This document shows, in pieces, positions 15,786 through 24,862 of a stretch of 64,000 nt of DNA. A program made the translations under genes and the position numbers. Every line of letters starts with the position of its first letter. Positions within the stretch are counted from its first letter, which is position 1. The notes beneath the pieces were generated by a model, which saw only the letters and a list, made by a program, of their open reading frames with translations, was not told the origin of the DNA and did no database searches. The stretch comes from JAFKFI01 sp963795435 (GTDB taxonomy: Bacteria > Pseudomonadota > Alphaproteobacteria > Acetobacterales > Acetobacteraceae): contig CAWCHV010000009.1 in NCBI GenBank assembly GCA_963795435.1, positions 682,001-746,000 on the forward strand. The letters run 5' to 3'.

Positions 15786-17615
15786 TCAGGGTCCCAGGGG
15801 CACGGGCGCGGCCAGACGGGCCTGAAGGTCGGAGACCTGCCGGCGCAGGCTCTCCCGCTCCGCCTTGCCGTAAGCAAGCGCCGCGTCGCCGGCCAGACGC
15901 GCCAGCATCGCTTGCTCGTCATGCGACAGGTCGGCGCCGGTGGCGTGCGGGCCGTACAGCGCGACCGCGTGGCAATCCAGCCGGTTGCCGATCGGCACCG
16001 CGACGATGGGCGCGGCGAGCCCCGGCGGAAACCCGAGCCGTTCGGCATCCGTGGGGTCGATCGGGAACGGCTCGCCCCGTTCGATCAGGACGAGAGCGGC
16101 GTCGCGCGGGTCGAGCGTGTCGGCCATGCGGGCGGTCCAGCCCGCGCCGTCCGCATGGCGACGAAAGATCGCGCCGTGGCGGCGGAACACGGCGGCCGAG
16201 GCAAGCGCCAGCGCCAGCATCGGCGCATCCACCATCCGCGCCTCGATCGCATCGACATTGTCGAGGTGCAGAATGTCGCTCGCGAGCCTCCGCAGCGCGG
16301 CGACTTCCCGGCGAAAGGCGCGATTGAACACCTGGTCGGCAAGTTCGACGCCGAACTCGTGCGCGCGCCCGGCGAGGAACAGCAGCACGGAGGCGAGGCC
16401 GATCCAGGCCCAGGTCGGCAGGTGCAGGGTATGGTGCAGCTGCTCGATCTGCTGATGCAGGAACAGCACGGGGACGCTCAGCATCAGCCCGAAGATGGTG
16501 ATCCGCCGCAGCGGGATCGACACGCTGACCACGCGCGGCCGACGCACCGCCTCGAACACGAACCAGCCGAGCACGCCGTGCAGCGCGTACAGCCCGGCCG
16601 GTACTTCGGCGGGAACCTCCGCCACGCCCCAGAGCGATTGCCACAGCGTCGTCGATTGCAGGATGGCCCCCATGATGAACGCGGGCAGGCCGATCGCGCA
16701 GCCCCAGAGGATCCAGCGCATCCGCTGATAGTCCTGCGGCGGCAGACCCCGGCGGCGGCGCAGGAGGATCAGGAGAGCGGCGGCGTCCACGGCGAACCCG
16801 GCCAGGAATGTCGCCCGCGACGCTATCTCGGTCCGGTAGCCGAAGGCGTTCGCGTAGCTCAGCAACTGGAGGACGAGGAACGCCAGGGCCACCAGCGGCA
16901 GGGCGAATTGCCATCGCCGCCATGCGGGCTCGGTCCGGTCGGCCGGGACGCGCAGCACGAACAGCAGGAATCCCGCATACGCCACGCCCTGCATCACCGC
17001 GCCGGCGAACTCCTCCGCGAGCAACAGCGCGGGCCGGTCCTGCAGCAGGGCGTAGAACATGTAGTTCTGGCCGGAATTGAACCAGCACGCATAGAGGAAG
17101 AAGCCCCAGGTCATTCCTCCGGGTCGGGTCCAGACCAGCCACGCCGCGGCAAGGACGAACAGCGTCGCGATCACCTCGTTGAGCACCAGCACGCCTTGGG
17201 CCAGCCTGTTCGTCGCCGGCCGCGCGGCGGCGATCCGCACGATGCGCGGCGGTCCGCCGTCATCCGGAACGAGGGCGAGCGTCAACACCCGTCCGGGCTG
17301 CACCAGCTGCATCCCGCCCATGCCGCCGACGACCGCGAGCAGGTCCATGCAGGAACGCGAGGCAAGCGAGCGGCAGGCCATCGCCCGAAGATCGAGCCGG
17401 TCTCCCGGACGCAGTCCGGCCTGCCACGCGGGAGAGAGCTCGGGGGCCGGGAATGGACCCCGAACGTCGTGGATCACTCCGTCATTGTCGACGGCGAAGC
17501 CGGCCGAGGCGAGCGGACGGGCGATGCGGTAGAGATCGGGAACGATCATCAGCAGGGCCCAGGCCGCCAGCCCGACCAGCAGGATCCGCCCGGCGAGGCT
17601 TCGGTTGCGCCCCAC
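15786..17615 (-). CDS. Membrane protein with PDZ-like N-terminus and GAF-like C-terminus
   Basis: This 609-residue protein has a first membrane helix (RILLVGLAAWALLMIV), then a periplasmic stretch with PDZ-like features (SPAWQAGLRPGDRLDL, near residue 65). A block of hydrophobic helices from about residue 140 to 415 follows. The soluble C-terminal third (about 420-609) contains a helix like a dimerisation segment (RRLASDILHLDNVDAIEARM), a GAF-like fold (PPGLAAPIVAVPIGN) and a final coiled coil (YGKAERESLRRQVSDLQARL). No kinase, cyclase, GGDEF or DNA-binding domain is visible, so it could be a sensor lacking an output module. Function unknown. Confidence 0.7.
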   Translation of the reverse strand: MGRNRSLAGRILLVGLAAWALLMIVPDLYRIARPLASAGFAVDNDGVIHDVRGPFPAPELSPAWQAGLRPGDRLDLRAMACRSLASRSCMDLLAVVGGMGGMQLVQPGRVLTLALVPDDGGPPRIVRIAAARPATNRLAQGVLVLNEVIATLFVLAAAWLVWTRPGGMTWGFFLYACWFNSGQNYMFYALLQDRPALLLAEEFAGAVMQGVAYAGFLLFVLRVPADRTEPAWRRWQFALPLVALAFLVLQLLSYANAFGYRTEIASRATFLAGFAVDAAALLILLRRRRGLPPQDYQRMRWILWGCAIGLPAFIMGAILQSTTLWQSLWGVAEVPAEVPAGLYALHGVLGWFVFEAVRRPRVVSVSIPLRRITIFGLMLSVPVLFLHQQIEQLHHTLHLPTWAWIGLASVLLFLAGRAHEFGVELADQVFNRAFRREVAALRRLASDILHLDNVDAIEARMVDAPMLALALASAAVFRRHGAIFRRHADGAGWTARMADTLDPRDAALVLIERGEPFPIDPTDAERLGFPPGLAAPIVAVPIGNRLDCHAVALYGPHATGADLSHDEQAMLARLAGDAALAYGKAERESLRRQVSDLQARLAAPVPLGP

Positions 17616-17703
17616 GCCTTCGCCTCTCCCCGTGCCGCCGCCGAGCCATCCTAGCAGATCCGGGCAGACCCGGCACCGCGTGCGCGAGCGGCGGCGCGTG
17701 CGC

Positions 17704-20700
17704 CTACTCGGCCGCCATGCGCGGCGCGTCCACCAAGTCGCCGGCGCTCCGCAGGTCGACCGACAGCAGGCGCGAGACGCCGCGTTCCTGCATCGTCACG
17801 CCGTACAGACGGTCCATCCGGGCCATCGTCAGATGGTGATGCGTGACCACCATGAAGCGCGTGCCGGTCTCGCGCACCATGTCGTCCAGCAGATTGCAGA
17901 ACCGCTCGACATTGGCGTCATCGAGCGGCGCGTCCACCTCGTCGAGCACGCAGATCGGCGCGGGGTTGCAGCGGAACACCGCGAAGATCAGCGACAAGGC
18001 GGTGAGCGCCTGCTCGCCGCCGGAGAGCAGCGAGAGGGTGGCGAGCTTCTTGCCGGGCGGCTGGGCGTAGATCTCGAGCCCGGCCTCCAGCGGGTCGTCC
18101 GAACCGACCAGCGCCAGATGCGCCCGCCCGCCGCCGAACATGCGGGTGAACAGCGACTGGAAGTGCCGGTCGACGGTCTGGAACACGTCGTTGAGCCGCT
18201 CGCGCCCCTCGCGGTTGAGATGGCCGATCGAGCCGCGCAGCTTGGCGATGGCGGATGACAGCTCCTCGCGCTCGGCGACGATGGTGGCGATCTGCTTCTC
18301 CACCTCGTCAGCCTCGATGTCGGCGCGGAGGTTCACCGGCCCCATCTCCTCGCGCTCCTTGAGCAGCCGGTCGAGCCGCCGGCGCGCCTTGTCCTCCGCC
18401 TCCGCCGAGAGGTCGGCGGGCGGGTCCGGAAGGGCGGGGTTGGCGCCGAGCCGTTCGAGGATGCGCTCGGCGACCGCGCCCCAGGCGTGCCCGGCCTGCT
18501 CCGCGTTGCCCTCGGCGCGCACCGCGTCCTCGCGCGAGCGGGCGAGGGCAGCTTCGGCGGCGCGGGCGGCGCGGTCGGCCTTGTCCTGATGCGCCACGGC
18601 GGCGGCGAGCGTCTCGGCGGCGCGGCGATGCGCGGCCTCGGCCGCTTCGAGCGCATCCAGCGCCTCGGCCCGACGCGCGGCGATCTGGGCGGGGGCCGCT
18701 TCGAGCGCCGCGTGCTCGGCGGCCGCCTCGGCGCGGCGGGCGGCCAGGTCCGTCACGCGGCCCGCGGCGTCGCGGGCGCGCATCGACCAGTCCTCGCGCT
18801 CGGCGGCGATCGTCTTGCGGCGGCGCAGCCTGGTCTCGTGCTCGCGGGCGACGCTGTCGCGCGCCGCGCGGGCTTCGGTCTCGCGCGAACGGGCGGCGGA
18901 GAGTGCCGCGCGCGCCTGGTCGACGGAAGCGCGGAGTGCGGCGATGTCGGGCAGCGCCGCGTGCGCCTCGCGGGCGCAGGCCAGCGTCGCCTCGGCCTCG
19001 TCGGCCTCAGGCGTCAGGCGCAAGACCTGCTCGGCGGCTGCCTGCAATCGAGCGGCGACGGCGGCGGCCTGGGCGCGAAGCTGCGCCCCGGCGGAGCGGG
19101 CACGCTCCATGCGCTGCTCGGCCTCGCGGCGCGTGGTGCGGGCGCGCGCCTCGGCGGCGGTGCTTTCGCGCTCCGCCGCCTCGGCCTCGGCGCGGGCGAC
19201 GCGCGCCGCGCTCGCCGCGTGCTCGGCCTGGGCGAGCCGCGCGCGCAGGGCCGCCAGCCGGTTGCGCTGCTGCAGCCGCACGGCGGCGGCGGTCGGGGTG
19301 CCGGCGCGGATCGTGTAGCCATCCCAGCGCCAGACCGCGCCGGCGCGCGAGACCAGCACCTGCCCCGGAGCGAGCAGGCTTTGGCGAGCCTCGCCCGCCG
19401 CCTCGTCCTCCACCAGCCCGACCTGAGAGAGCGCGCGGGCGAGCGCCGGCGGTCCCTCGGCCAGCGCGGCGAACGGCTCGGCGCCCTCGGGCAACGCGGG
19501 CGCCGGATCGAAGGGCGGCAGGGCGCGCCAGTGGCGGGCGGCGGCGGGATCGGCGGCCGAGGTCAATTCCTCGCCCAACGCCGTGCCGAGGGCGGCTTCG
19601 AGGCCGGCGGGGACGCTGAGCGCGTCCACCATCGGTGGCCATTTTTCGCCGTCCTTCACCGCCAGCACCTCGGCGACCGCTTGCGCCTCGGCGGCAAGCT
19701 TGGCTCGGGCCGACTCGGTGGCGGACTGCCGCTCGCGGGCCGATGCCAGCGTCGCGTGGGCGGCGACCTTGGCCTGCTCGGCCGCTTCCAGCGCCGAACG
19801 GGCGGCGCTCGCCGCGGCTTCGGCCTCCGCCTGCTCGCGCGCCGCGGCCTCCAGCCGGTCCGGCGCGACAGCCTGGCCGGCGATGCGGTCGTGCTCGTCG
19901 GCGAGTTTCTGCCGCTGCTCGGCCAGACGCCGGGCGTGCTGCTCGGCCTGGGCAAGGAACTGGGTCGCGGCCTGGCTGCGCGCGTTGGCCTCGGCGGCAG
20001 CCTCGGTGGCGCGATCGGCCTCGGCCTCGGCCAGCCGCACCGCCTCGGCGTGCTCGGCCGACGCGGCTTCCAGCTCGCCGGCCTTTGCCGCGTACCCGAA
20101 ATCGGCTTCGGCGAGCGCCGCGTCCTCGGCACCGAGCCGGGCTTCGGCGGCCCCGGCGTCACGGCTCAGCTGCTCGGCATGGGCGAGATCGCGTCCGGTC
20201 TGGGCGAGGAGTTGCGCGGCGGCCTGCAACGCGGCGCGGGCGCGCTGCTCCTCGGCGGCGATCTGCTCCTGGGCGACGCGGTGGCGCTCCAGCGCGGTGC
20301 GCGCTTCGCCCTCGGTCTCGCGCAATGGCGGGAGGGCGGCAACGGCCTCGGTCGCGGCGGCGGAGGCGGCGGTCGCGGCCTCGGTCGCCTGGGCGACGGC
20401 TTGCCGCGCCTCGTGCAGCGCCTGCGCGGCGGCGGCGCGGGCCTGCTCCACCCGGGCGCGCTGGAGTGCGAGCAGTTCCGATTCGGCCTGGCGGATGTTG
20501 CCCGAGATGTTTCGATAACGGCTGGCCTGCCGCGCCTGGCGCTTGAGCGCGCCGTGCTGCTGTTCCAGCTGGCCGCGCAGATCCTCGGCGCGCGAGAGAT
20601 TGGCCTCGGCGGCGCGCAGCTTGAGCTCCGCCTCGTGGCGGCGGGCGTGCAGGCCGGTGATTCCGGCCGCTTCCTCCAGGATGGCGCGGCGGTTCTCGGG

Positions 20701-21174
20701 GCGCGCCGTGACCAGCGCGCCGACGCGACCCTGGCTGACCATCGCCGAGGAATGCGCGCCGCTGGCGAGGTCCGCGAACAGGGTTTGCACGTCGCGCGCG
20801 CGCACCTCGCGGCCGTTCACCCGGTAGGTGCTGCCGGAGCCGCGCTCGATGCGGCGGCTGATCTCGAGTTCCGGCTGCTCATGGAACGGCGGCGGGGCGT
20901 GGCCGGCGGTCTCGTCGAGGCTCAGCGTGACCTCGGCGATGTTGCGCGAGGCGCGGGCGATCGAGCCGGCGAAGATCACGTCGTCCATCTCGCCGCCGCG
21001 CATGGAGCGGGCGCTGTTCTCGCCCATCGCCCAGCGCAGCGCCTCGACCACGTTGGACTTGCCGCAGCCGTTCGGCCCGACCACGCCGGTCAGGCCCGGC
21101 AGGATCTCCACGGTGGCGGGTTCGGCGAAGCTCTTGAACCCGGCGATGCGCAGGCGGGAGAAGCTGACGGGCAA
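17704..21174 (-). CDS. smc: Chromosome segregation ATPase SMC
   Basis: This 1156-residue protein has the N-terminal Walker A domain (VVGPNGCGKSNVVEALRW), long coiled coils rich in Ala, Glu and Arg, a hinge around residues 500-640, and the C-terminal signature and Walker B (LSLLSGGEQALTALSLIFAV, CVLDEVDAPLDD). SMC dimers with ScpA and ScpB organise and segregate the chromosome. The start is placed at TTG 21174 (residues LPVSFSRLRIAGFKSF) because homologues begin just before SFxRLRxxGFKSF and GGAG lies six bases upstream. A longer frame runs through dsbA and is rejected. It follows dsbA by 13 bp. Confidence 0.95.
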   Translation of the reverse strand: MPVSFSRLRIAGFKSFAEPATVEILPGLTGVVGPNGCGKSNVVEALRWAMGENSARSMRGGEMDDVIFAGSIARASRNIAEVTLSLDETAGHAPPPFHEQPELEISRRIERGSGSTYRVNGREVRARDVQTLFADLASGAHSSAMVSQGRVGALVTARPENRRAILEEAAGITGLHARRHEAELKLRAAEANLSRAEDLRGQLEQQHGALKRQARQASRYRNISGNIRQAESELLALQRARVEQARAAAAQALHEARQAVAQATEAATAASAAATEAVAALPPLRETEGEARTALERHRVAQEQIAAEEQRARAALQAAAQLLAQTGRDLAHAEQLSRDAGAAEARLGAEDAALAEADFGYAAKAGELEAASAEHAEAVRLAEAEADRATEAAAEANARSQAATQFLAQAEQHARRLAEQRQKLADEHDRIAGQAVAPDRLEAAAREQAEAEAAASAARSALEAAEQAKVAAHATLASARERQSATESARAKLAAEAQAVAEVLAVKDGEKWPPMVDALSVPAGLEAALGTALGEELTSAADPAAARHWRALPPFDPAPALPEGAEPFAALAEGPPALARALSQVGLVEDEAAGEARQSLLAPGQVLVSRAGAVWRWDGYTIRAGTPTAAAVRLQQRNRLAALRARLAQAEHAASAARVARAEAEAAERESTAAEARARTTRREAEQRMERARSAGAQLRAQAAAVAARLQAAAEQVLRLTPEADEAEATLACAREAHAALPDIAALRASVDQARAALSAARSRETEARAARDSVAREHETRLRRRKTIAAEREDWSMRARDAAGRVTDLAARRAEAAAEHAALEAAPAQIAARRAEALDALEAAEAAHRRAAETLAAAVAHQDKADRAARAAEAALARSREDAVRAEGNAEQAGHAWGAVAERILERLGANPALPDPPADLSAEAEDKARRRLDRLLKEREEMGPVNLRADIEADEVEKQIATIVAEREELSSAIAKLRGSIGHLNREGRERLNDVFQTVDRHFQSLFTRMFGGGRAHLALVGSDDPLEAGLEIYAQPPGKKLATLSLLSGGEQALTALSLIFAVFRCNPAPICVLDEVDAPLDDANVERFCNLLDDMVRETGTRFMVVTHHHLTMARMDRLYGVTMQERGVSRLLSVDLRSAGDLVDAPRMAAE

Positions 21175-21187
21175 GCGGAACTCCAGA

Positions 21188-21791
21188 CTAAGCGGCGGCG
21201 GAGACCAGCTTCTCGAACGCGGCGTAGTCCAGCGCGCCGGCCTGCATCTTGCCGTTGATGATGAAGCTCGGGGTCGAGTTCGACCTTCCATTTTTTCTGC
21301 GCCTCGTCCTGCTCGCGCAGGATGAAGGTCTTGAGCGCCGCGTCGTTGATCGCCGAGTCGAAGGTCTGGCGGCTCATTCCCGCCAGCGCCGCCATCTTCC
21401 ACAGCTCGTCCGTGCTGTTGACCCCGCGCGCGAAGGCCCAGCGATCCTGGCTGGCGAACAGCGCGCTGACGAAAGGCTCGTAACGCTCGGGCGGCAGGGC
21501 GCGGGCGACCATCGCGGCGGTGAGAGCCACCTGGTCGAGCGGGAAGTCGCGGAACACGTAGCGGATCTTGCCGGTGTCGATCAGCTTCGCCTTCACGTCC
21601 GGCATCGTGGTCTGGGAGAAGTGGGCGCAGTGCGTGCAGGTGAGGGAGAAATACTCCTGGACCGTGACCTTGGCGTCCGGCTTGCCAATGCTCCGCTCCG
21701 AGGTGCGGGAAGCGTCGTCGGCCCACGCCAAGCCCGGCGCGGTGCTGACGGCGGCAACAACAGCTAGTAGGGCGCGGCGTGAGAGCTGCAT
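21188..21791 (-). CDS. DsbA/thioredoxin-fold periplasmic protein, apparent frameshift
   Basis: The protein has a signal peptide (ALLAVVAAVSTAPGLAWA) and the thioredoxin-fold active site CTHC near residue 52, as in DsbA/DsbG-like oxidoreductases. The frame is intact to EAQKKWK, then must move by one base to give NSTPSFIINGKMQAG and DYAAFEKLVSAAA with the TAG at 21188-21190. The break is at a run of six T (21291-21296), where five would restore EAQKNGRSNSTPSF. The cis-Pro loop STPSF needed for activity lies after the break. A sequencing error is the simplest reading. It probably oxidises or isomerises secreted proteins. Confidence 0.8.
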
Positions 21792-21799
21792 GAGAACCT

Positions 21800-22321
21800 C
21801 TATATGTTGGGGGTTCTACCGCCGGGGCCTGGCGGCTGTCGAGGGGAGCGCTGCGTCAATACCGCCCGGCCCAACGCGGCCAGCGCGTCTCGCAGCGGAC
21901 CCGGCGGCACGGCCGAGGCGGCTTCTTCGGCGGCGGCCACGGCAGCCGGCGAGGGGGTGGGCGGGACCGGCCGGGGCGCCGGGGGCAGCGCATCCTGCAC
22001 GAACCGCAGCCGTGTGACTGTCTGGCTGCCGAGATGGCGGTTGATCCGGGCGAGCAGTTCGTCGGCGAGGTGCTGCAACTCCATCGCCACCGGCCCGGCG
22101 CAGGCGAGGGTCAGAATGCCGGATTGCAGGCGGCGCGGCGTGGTGACGGCGGCGAGGGCGGGGCCGACGATGGCGGCCCAGTCCGCCATCACCTGAGCGG
22201 CGGCGGGCGCCCGGCGGCGGAAGGTCGGACGGGTCAGTGCGGGGATCAGCGCCCCCAACGGGCGTGGGCCGTAGACGTGCCGGCCACCGCTCGCCATACC
22301 GCTCCTCGTGTCGTCCGCCAT
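21800..22321 (-). CDS. DUF721 (DciA-like) protein
   Basis: This 173-residue protein starts at ATG 22321 after GGGAAAGGACA. The DUF721 core is visible in VMADWAAIVGPALAAVTTPRRL, LTLACAGPVAMELQHLADELLARIN and QTVTRLRFVQ. The C-terminal 50 residues are Pro/Ala-rich. DciA proteins of this family load the replicative helicase in bacteria lacking DnaC; this role is assumed by family only. The gene opens an operon with dsbA (8 bp gap) and smc, and its 5' end overlaps mutY on the other strand by 14 bp. Confidence 0.85.
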   Translation of the reverse strand: MADDTRSGMASGGRHVYGPRPLGALIPALTRPTFRRRAPAAAQVMADWAAIVGPALAAVTTPRRLQSGILTLACAGPVAMELQHLADELLARINRHLGSQTVTRLRFVQDALPPAPRPVPPTPSPAAVAAAEEAASAVPPGPLRDALAALGRAVLTQRSPRQPPGPGGRTPNI

Positions 22322-23372
22322 TGTCCTTTCCCGCGCCTTGCCGGCTTCGTTGCTGGCCTGGTACGACCGGCACCGCCGCCGCCTGCCCTGGCGGGCGCTG
22401 CCGGGCGAGACGGCCGATCCGTACCGGGTCTGGCTCAGCGAGATCATGCTACAGCAGACCACCGTCGCGGCGGTGATACCGTACTACGAACGCTTCGTAA
22501 CCCGTTTCCCCAGCGCGGATGCGCTCGCCGCCGCGCCGCTGGAAGCGGTGCTCGCGGCCTGGGCGGGTCTCGGCTACTACGCCCGCGCGCGCAACCTGCA
22601 CGCCTGCGCCCGCGCTGTCGCCGCGGCAGGCGGCTTCCCGCGCGACCTGGAGGGCCTGCGGGCACTGCCCGGCATCGGCGCCTATACTGCCGCCGCCGTG
22701 GGCGCGATCGCCTTCGGGGTGCCGACCGTTCCAGTGGACGGCAACGTCGAGCGGGTGGTGGCGCGTCTGTTCGCGATCGACGAGCCGCTGCCCGGTGCCA
22801 AGCCGGCGATCGCGGCCGCGGCGGCCACGCTCGGCGCCGACCGGGATGTGCGCGCCCGCCCCTCCGACTTCGCCCAGGCGCTGTTCGATCTCGGCGCGAC
22901 GATCTGCACGCCGACCGCGCCCGCGTGCGCGCTCTGTCCGTGGCGCGATGCCTGCGCCGGCCGACTGGCCGGCGTGGCGGCCGATCTGCCGCGCAAGGGG
23001 CCCAAGCGGCAGCGGCCGGTGCGGCACGGCGTGCATTTCTGGCTGACCGATGTGGCCGGACATGTGCTGCTGCGACGGCGGCCGCCGACCGGGCTGTTCG
23101 GCGGCATGACGGAACTCCCGGGAACACCGTGGCGCTCCGAAAGCTGGACCGCGGCCGACGCCGTCCGGCACGCGCCGATGCCGGCGGACTGGCGCCCGGC
23201 CGGGCAGGTGCGTCATGGGCTCACGCATTTCGAGCTGGTGATCGACCTCCTCGCCGCCCACGTGTCCCGCATCGAGGCTGAAGGTTTCCTCCGTCCGGTG
23301 AGCGCGCTGGACGAAGAGGCGCTCCCCTCGGTCATGCGCAAATGCGTGCGCATGGCTGCCGGAGGGAACTGA
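22308..23372 (+). CDS. mutY: A/G-specific adenine glycosylase
   Basis: MutY removes adenine mispaired with 8-oxoguanine. The 354-residue protein has the catalytic Glu region LSEIMLQQT, the helix-hairpin-helix LPGIGAYTAAAV, VDGNVERVVAR, and the 4Fe-4S cluster motif with spacing C-X6-C-X2-C-X5-C (CTPTAPACALCPWRDAC). A C-terminal NUDIX-like domain recognises 8-oxoguanine (GLFGGMTELPG). The start is GTG 22308, though later TTG codons are possible. It is divergent from the DUF721 gene with overlapping 5' ends. Confidence 0.95.
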   Translation: MSSAIVLSRALPASLLAWYDRHRRRLPWRALPGETADPYRVWLSEIMLQQTTVAAVIPYYERFVTRFPSADALAAAPLEAVLAAWAGLGYYARARNLHACARAVAAAGGFPRDLEGLRALPGIGAYTAAAVGAIAFGVPTVPVDGNVERVVARLFAIDEPLPGAKPAIAAAAATLGADRDVRARPSDFAQALFDLGATICTPTAPACALCPWRDACAGRLAGVAADLPRKGPKRQRPVRHGVHFWLTDVAGHVLLRRRPPTGLFGGMTELPGTPWRSESWTAADAVRHAPMPADWRPAGQVRHGLTHFELVIDLLAAHVSRIEAEGFLRPVSALDEEALPSVMRKCVRMAAGGN

Positions 23373-23396
23373 GGCCGACCCGCATTGATCGGCCTC
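23371..23396 (+). terminator. Hairpin at the end of mutY
   Basis: GAGGCCGA at 23371-23378 pairs with TCGGCCTC at 23389-23396 around a 10-base loop, overlapping the mutY stop codon. No T tract follows, so it is only a weak terminator candidate. Confidence 0.3.
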
Positions 23397-23402
23397 CCGT
23401 TC

Positions 23403-23428
23403 GCTGCTGACAGAACGCTGTCAGCAGC
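23403..23428. promoter_or_regulatory. Perfect inverted repeat ahead of the MFS gene, operator candidate
   Basis: GCTGCTGACAG (23403-23413) and CTGTCAGCAGC (23418-23428) are exact reverse complements with a 4-base spacer. The inner TGACAG-N4-CTGTCA resembles operators of TetR-family repressors. It lies 38 bp upstream of the MFS start codon. No regulator gene is next to it, so the partner is unknown. It could also form an RNA hairpin. Confidence 0.45.
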
Positions 23429-23466
23429 CGGAGGCTACCTTGTCCCGTCCCGGCGAGAGGATCGGC

Positions 23467-24838
23467 ATGGCGGCGGACCGGAACGAGCAGCGGCTGACGC
23501 TGGCAGCGACGAGCATCAGCTACGTCATTGTCATTCTCGATACTTCGATCGTGAACGTATCCCTGCCGCCGATCGCGGCCAGCCTCTCCGCCGGGCTCGC
23601 CGGGCTGCAATGGGTAGTGAACGCCTATACACTCAGCTTCGCCTGCCTGCTGCTGACCGGTGGCGACGCTGGGCGACCGGCTCGGGGCGCGGCGAGTGTA
23701 CATGGCCGGTCTGGCGGTGTTCACGGCGGCCTCTCTGCTATGCGGGGTCTCGCTCTCATTGGCAATGCTGATCGGCGCTCGCGTCTTGCAGGGGGTCGGC
23801 GCGTCGCTGCTGGTGCCGTGCTCGCTCACGCTCCTCAACAGCGCCTATCCGGATCAGGGCGACCGGGCCAAGGCGATCGGCTACTGGGCCGGATGGGGCG
23901 GTGTCGCCCTGGCGGCGGGTCCGCTGGCGGGCGGCGTGCTGATCGCCGCGTTCGGCTGGCGCAGCATCTTCTTGGTGAACGTGCCGATCGGGCTGGCCGG
24001 CATCTGGCTCACCGCCCGGATCGGGACCATTGGGGCGGCGGCGCGGGCAAGGCGGCATCTCGACTTGCCCGGCCAGATCGGCGCGATCGTCGCACTCGGC
24101 ACCCTGATCGCCGTGCTGATCGAGGGGCCGGTGCTGGGCTGGGGCTCCGCGCCGATCCTCGCCGGTGTGGCGGTCTGCGCGCTCAGCACCGTGGCCTTCC
24201 TCGTCATCGAGGCGCGCGGCCGAGAGCCGATGATGCCGCTCGGCTTCTTCCGGAGCACGGTGTTCTCCGCCTCGGCCTTCGTCGCGTTCGTCGGCACGTT
24301 CACGTTCTTCGGGCTGATCTTCGCGCTCAGCCTCTATTTCCAGCGGGAGCGTGGTTATTCGCCGCTCTGGACGGGCCTCGCCTTCCTCCCGGCCACGGCG
24401 GTCGTGACTGGGGGGAACGCGGTCTCCGGCGCCCTGGTCAAGCAGCGGGGTGCCCGGCTTCCGGTACTGCTCGGCCTGGCGGCGTTGGCCATCGGGTTGC
24501 TCGGGCTGCTGCCGATCGGGCGGGCGACGGCTTACGCTGTGATCGCGATGCCCCTGCTGGCCGTCGGGCTGGGCGGCGGGCTTGTCACCCCCGCCGCGAC
24601 GGCGGCGCTGATGGCGGCGGCCGATCAGGCGCGGGCCGGCATAGCGGCCGGCATCCTGAACACCGCGCGGCAGGTCGGGTCGGCGATGGGGGTCGCGCTG
24701 TTCGGGCTGCTGATGGCCGGGCGAGCGCAGCTCGGCCTCGGGGTGCGGATCGCCCTGCTGCTCTCCGCCGGACTGGCCGCGCTGGCGCTGCTTGCCGCCT
24801 GGCGCGCGCTGCCGGCCGGCCGCGCCGCGCGTGGCTGA
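23467..24838 (+). CDS. MFS drug exporter, DHA2 type, apparent frameshift
   Basis: The N-terminus (TSISYVIVILDTSIVNVSLPPI) and TM2 (LSFACLLLTG) are read from ATG 23467; the rest (TLGDRLGARRVYMAGLAVF to the C-terminus) is in the +1 frame. The junction at about 23660-23664 reads ACCGGTGGCGACG; with one G fewer it becomes the family sequence LLLTGATLGDRLGARR. So either one G was added in sequencing or the gene is inactivated. The downstream part includes motif C (LQGVGASLLVPCSLTLLN) and the features of a 14-TM exporter. A palindrome upstream suggests repression by an unlinked regulator. Confidence 0.8.
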
Positions 24839-24862
24839 CCGCCGCGTCCTGAGCCGTTCGGC

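Noticed and set aside
13671..17654. A very long plus-strand open frame (over 1300 codons) antisense to the ABC exporter and PDZ-type genes
   Set aside because: Its sequence is His/Arg/Gly-rich with no domain and mirrors the codon bias of the real minus-strand genes, a common artefact of high GC.
18487..21258. A 923-codon open frame antisense to smc
   Set aside because: Gly/Arg-rich repetitive translation without motifs; smc on the other strand has all catalytic signatures.
17704..21726. A longer smc start inside dsbA
   Set aside because: The extra 180 residues are Arg/Pro-rich and out of frame with dsbA; family likeness begins just before SFSRLRIAGFKSF.
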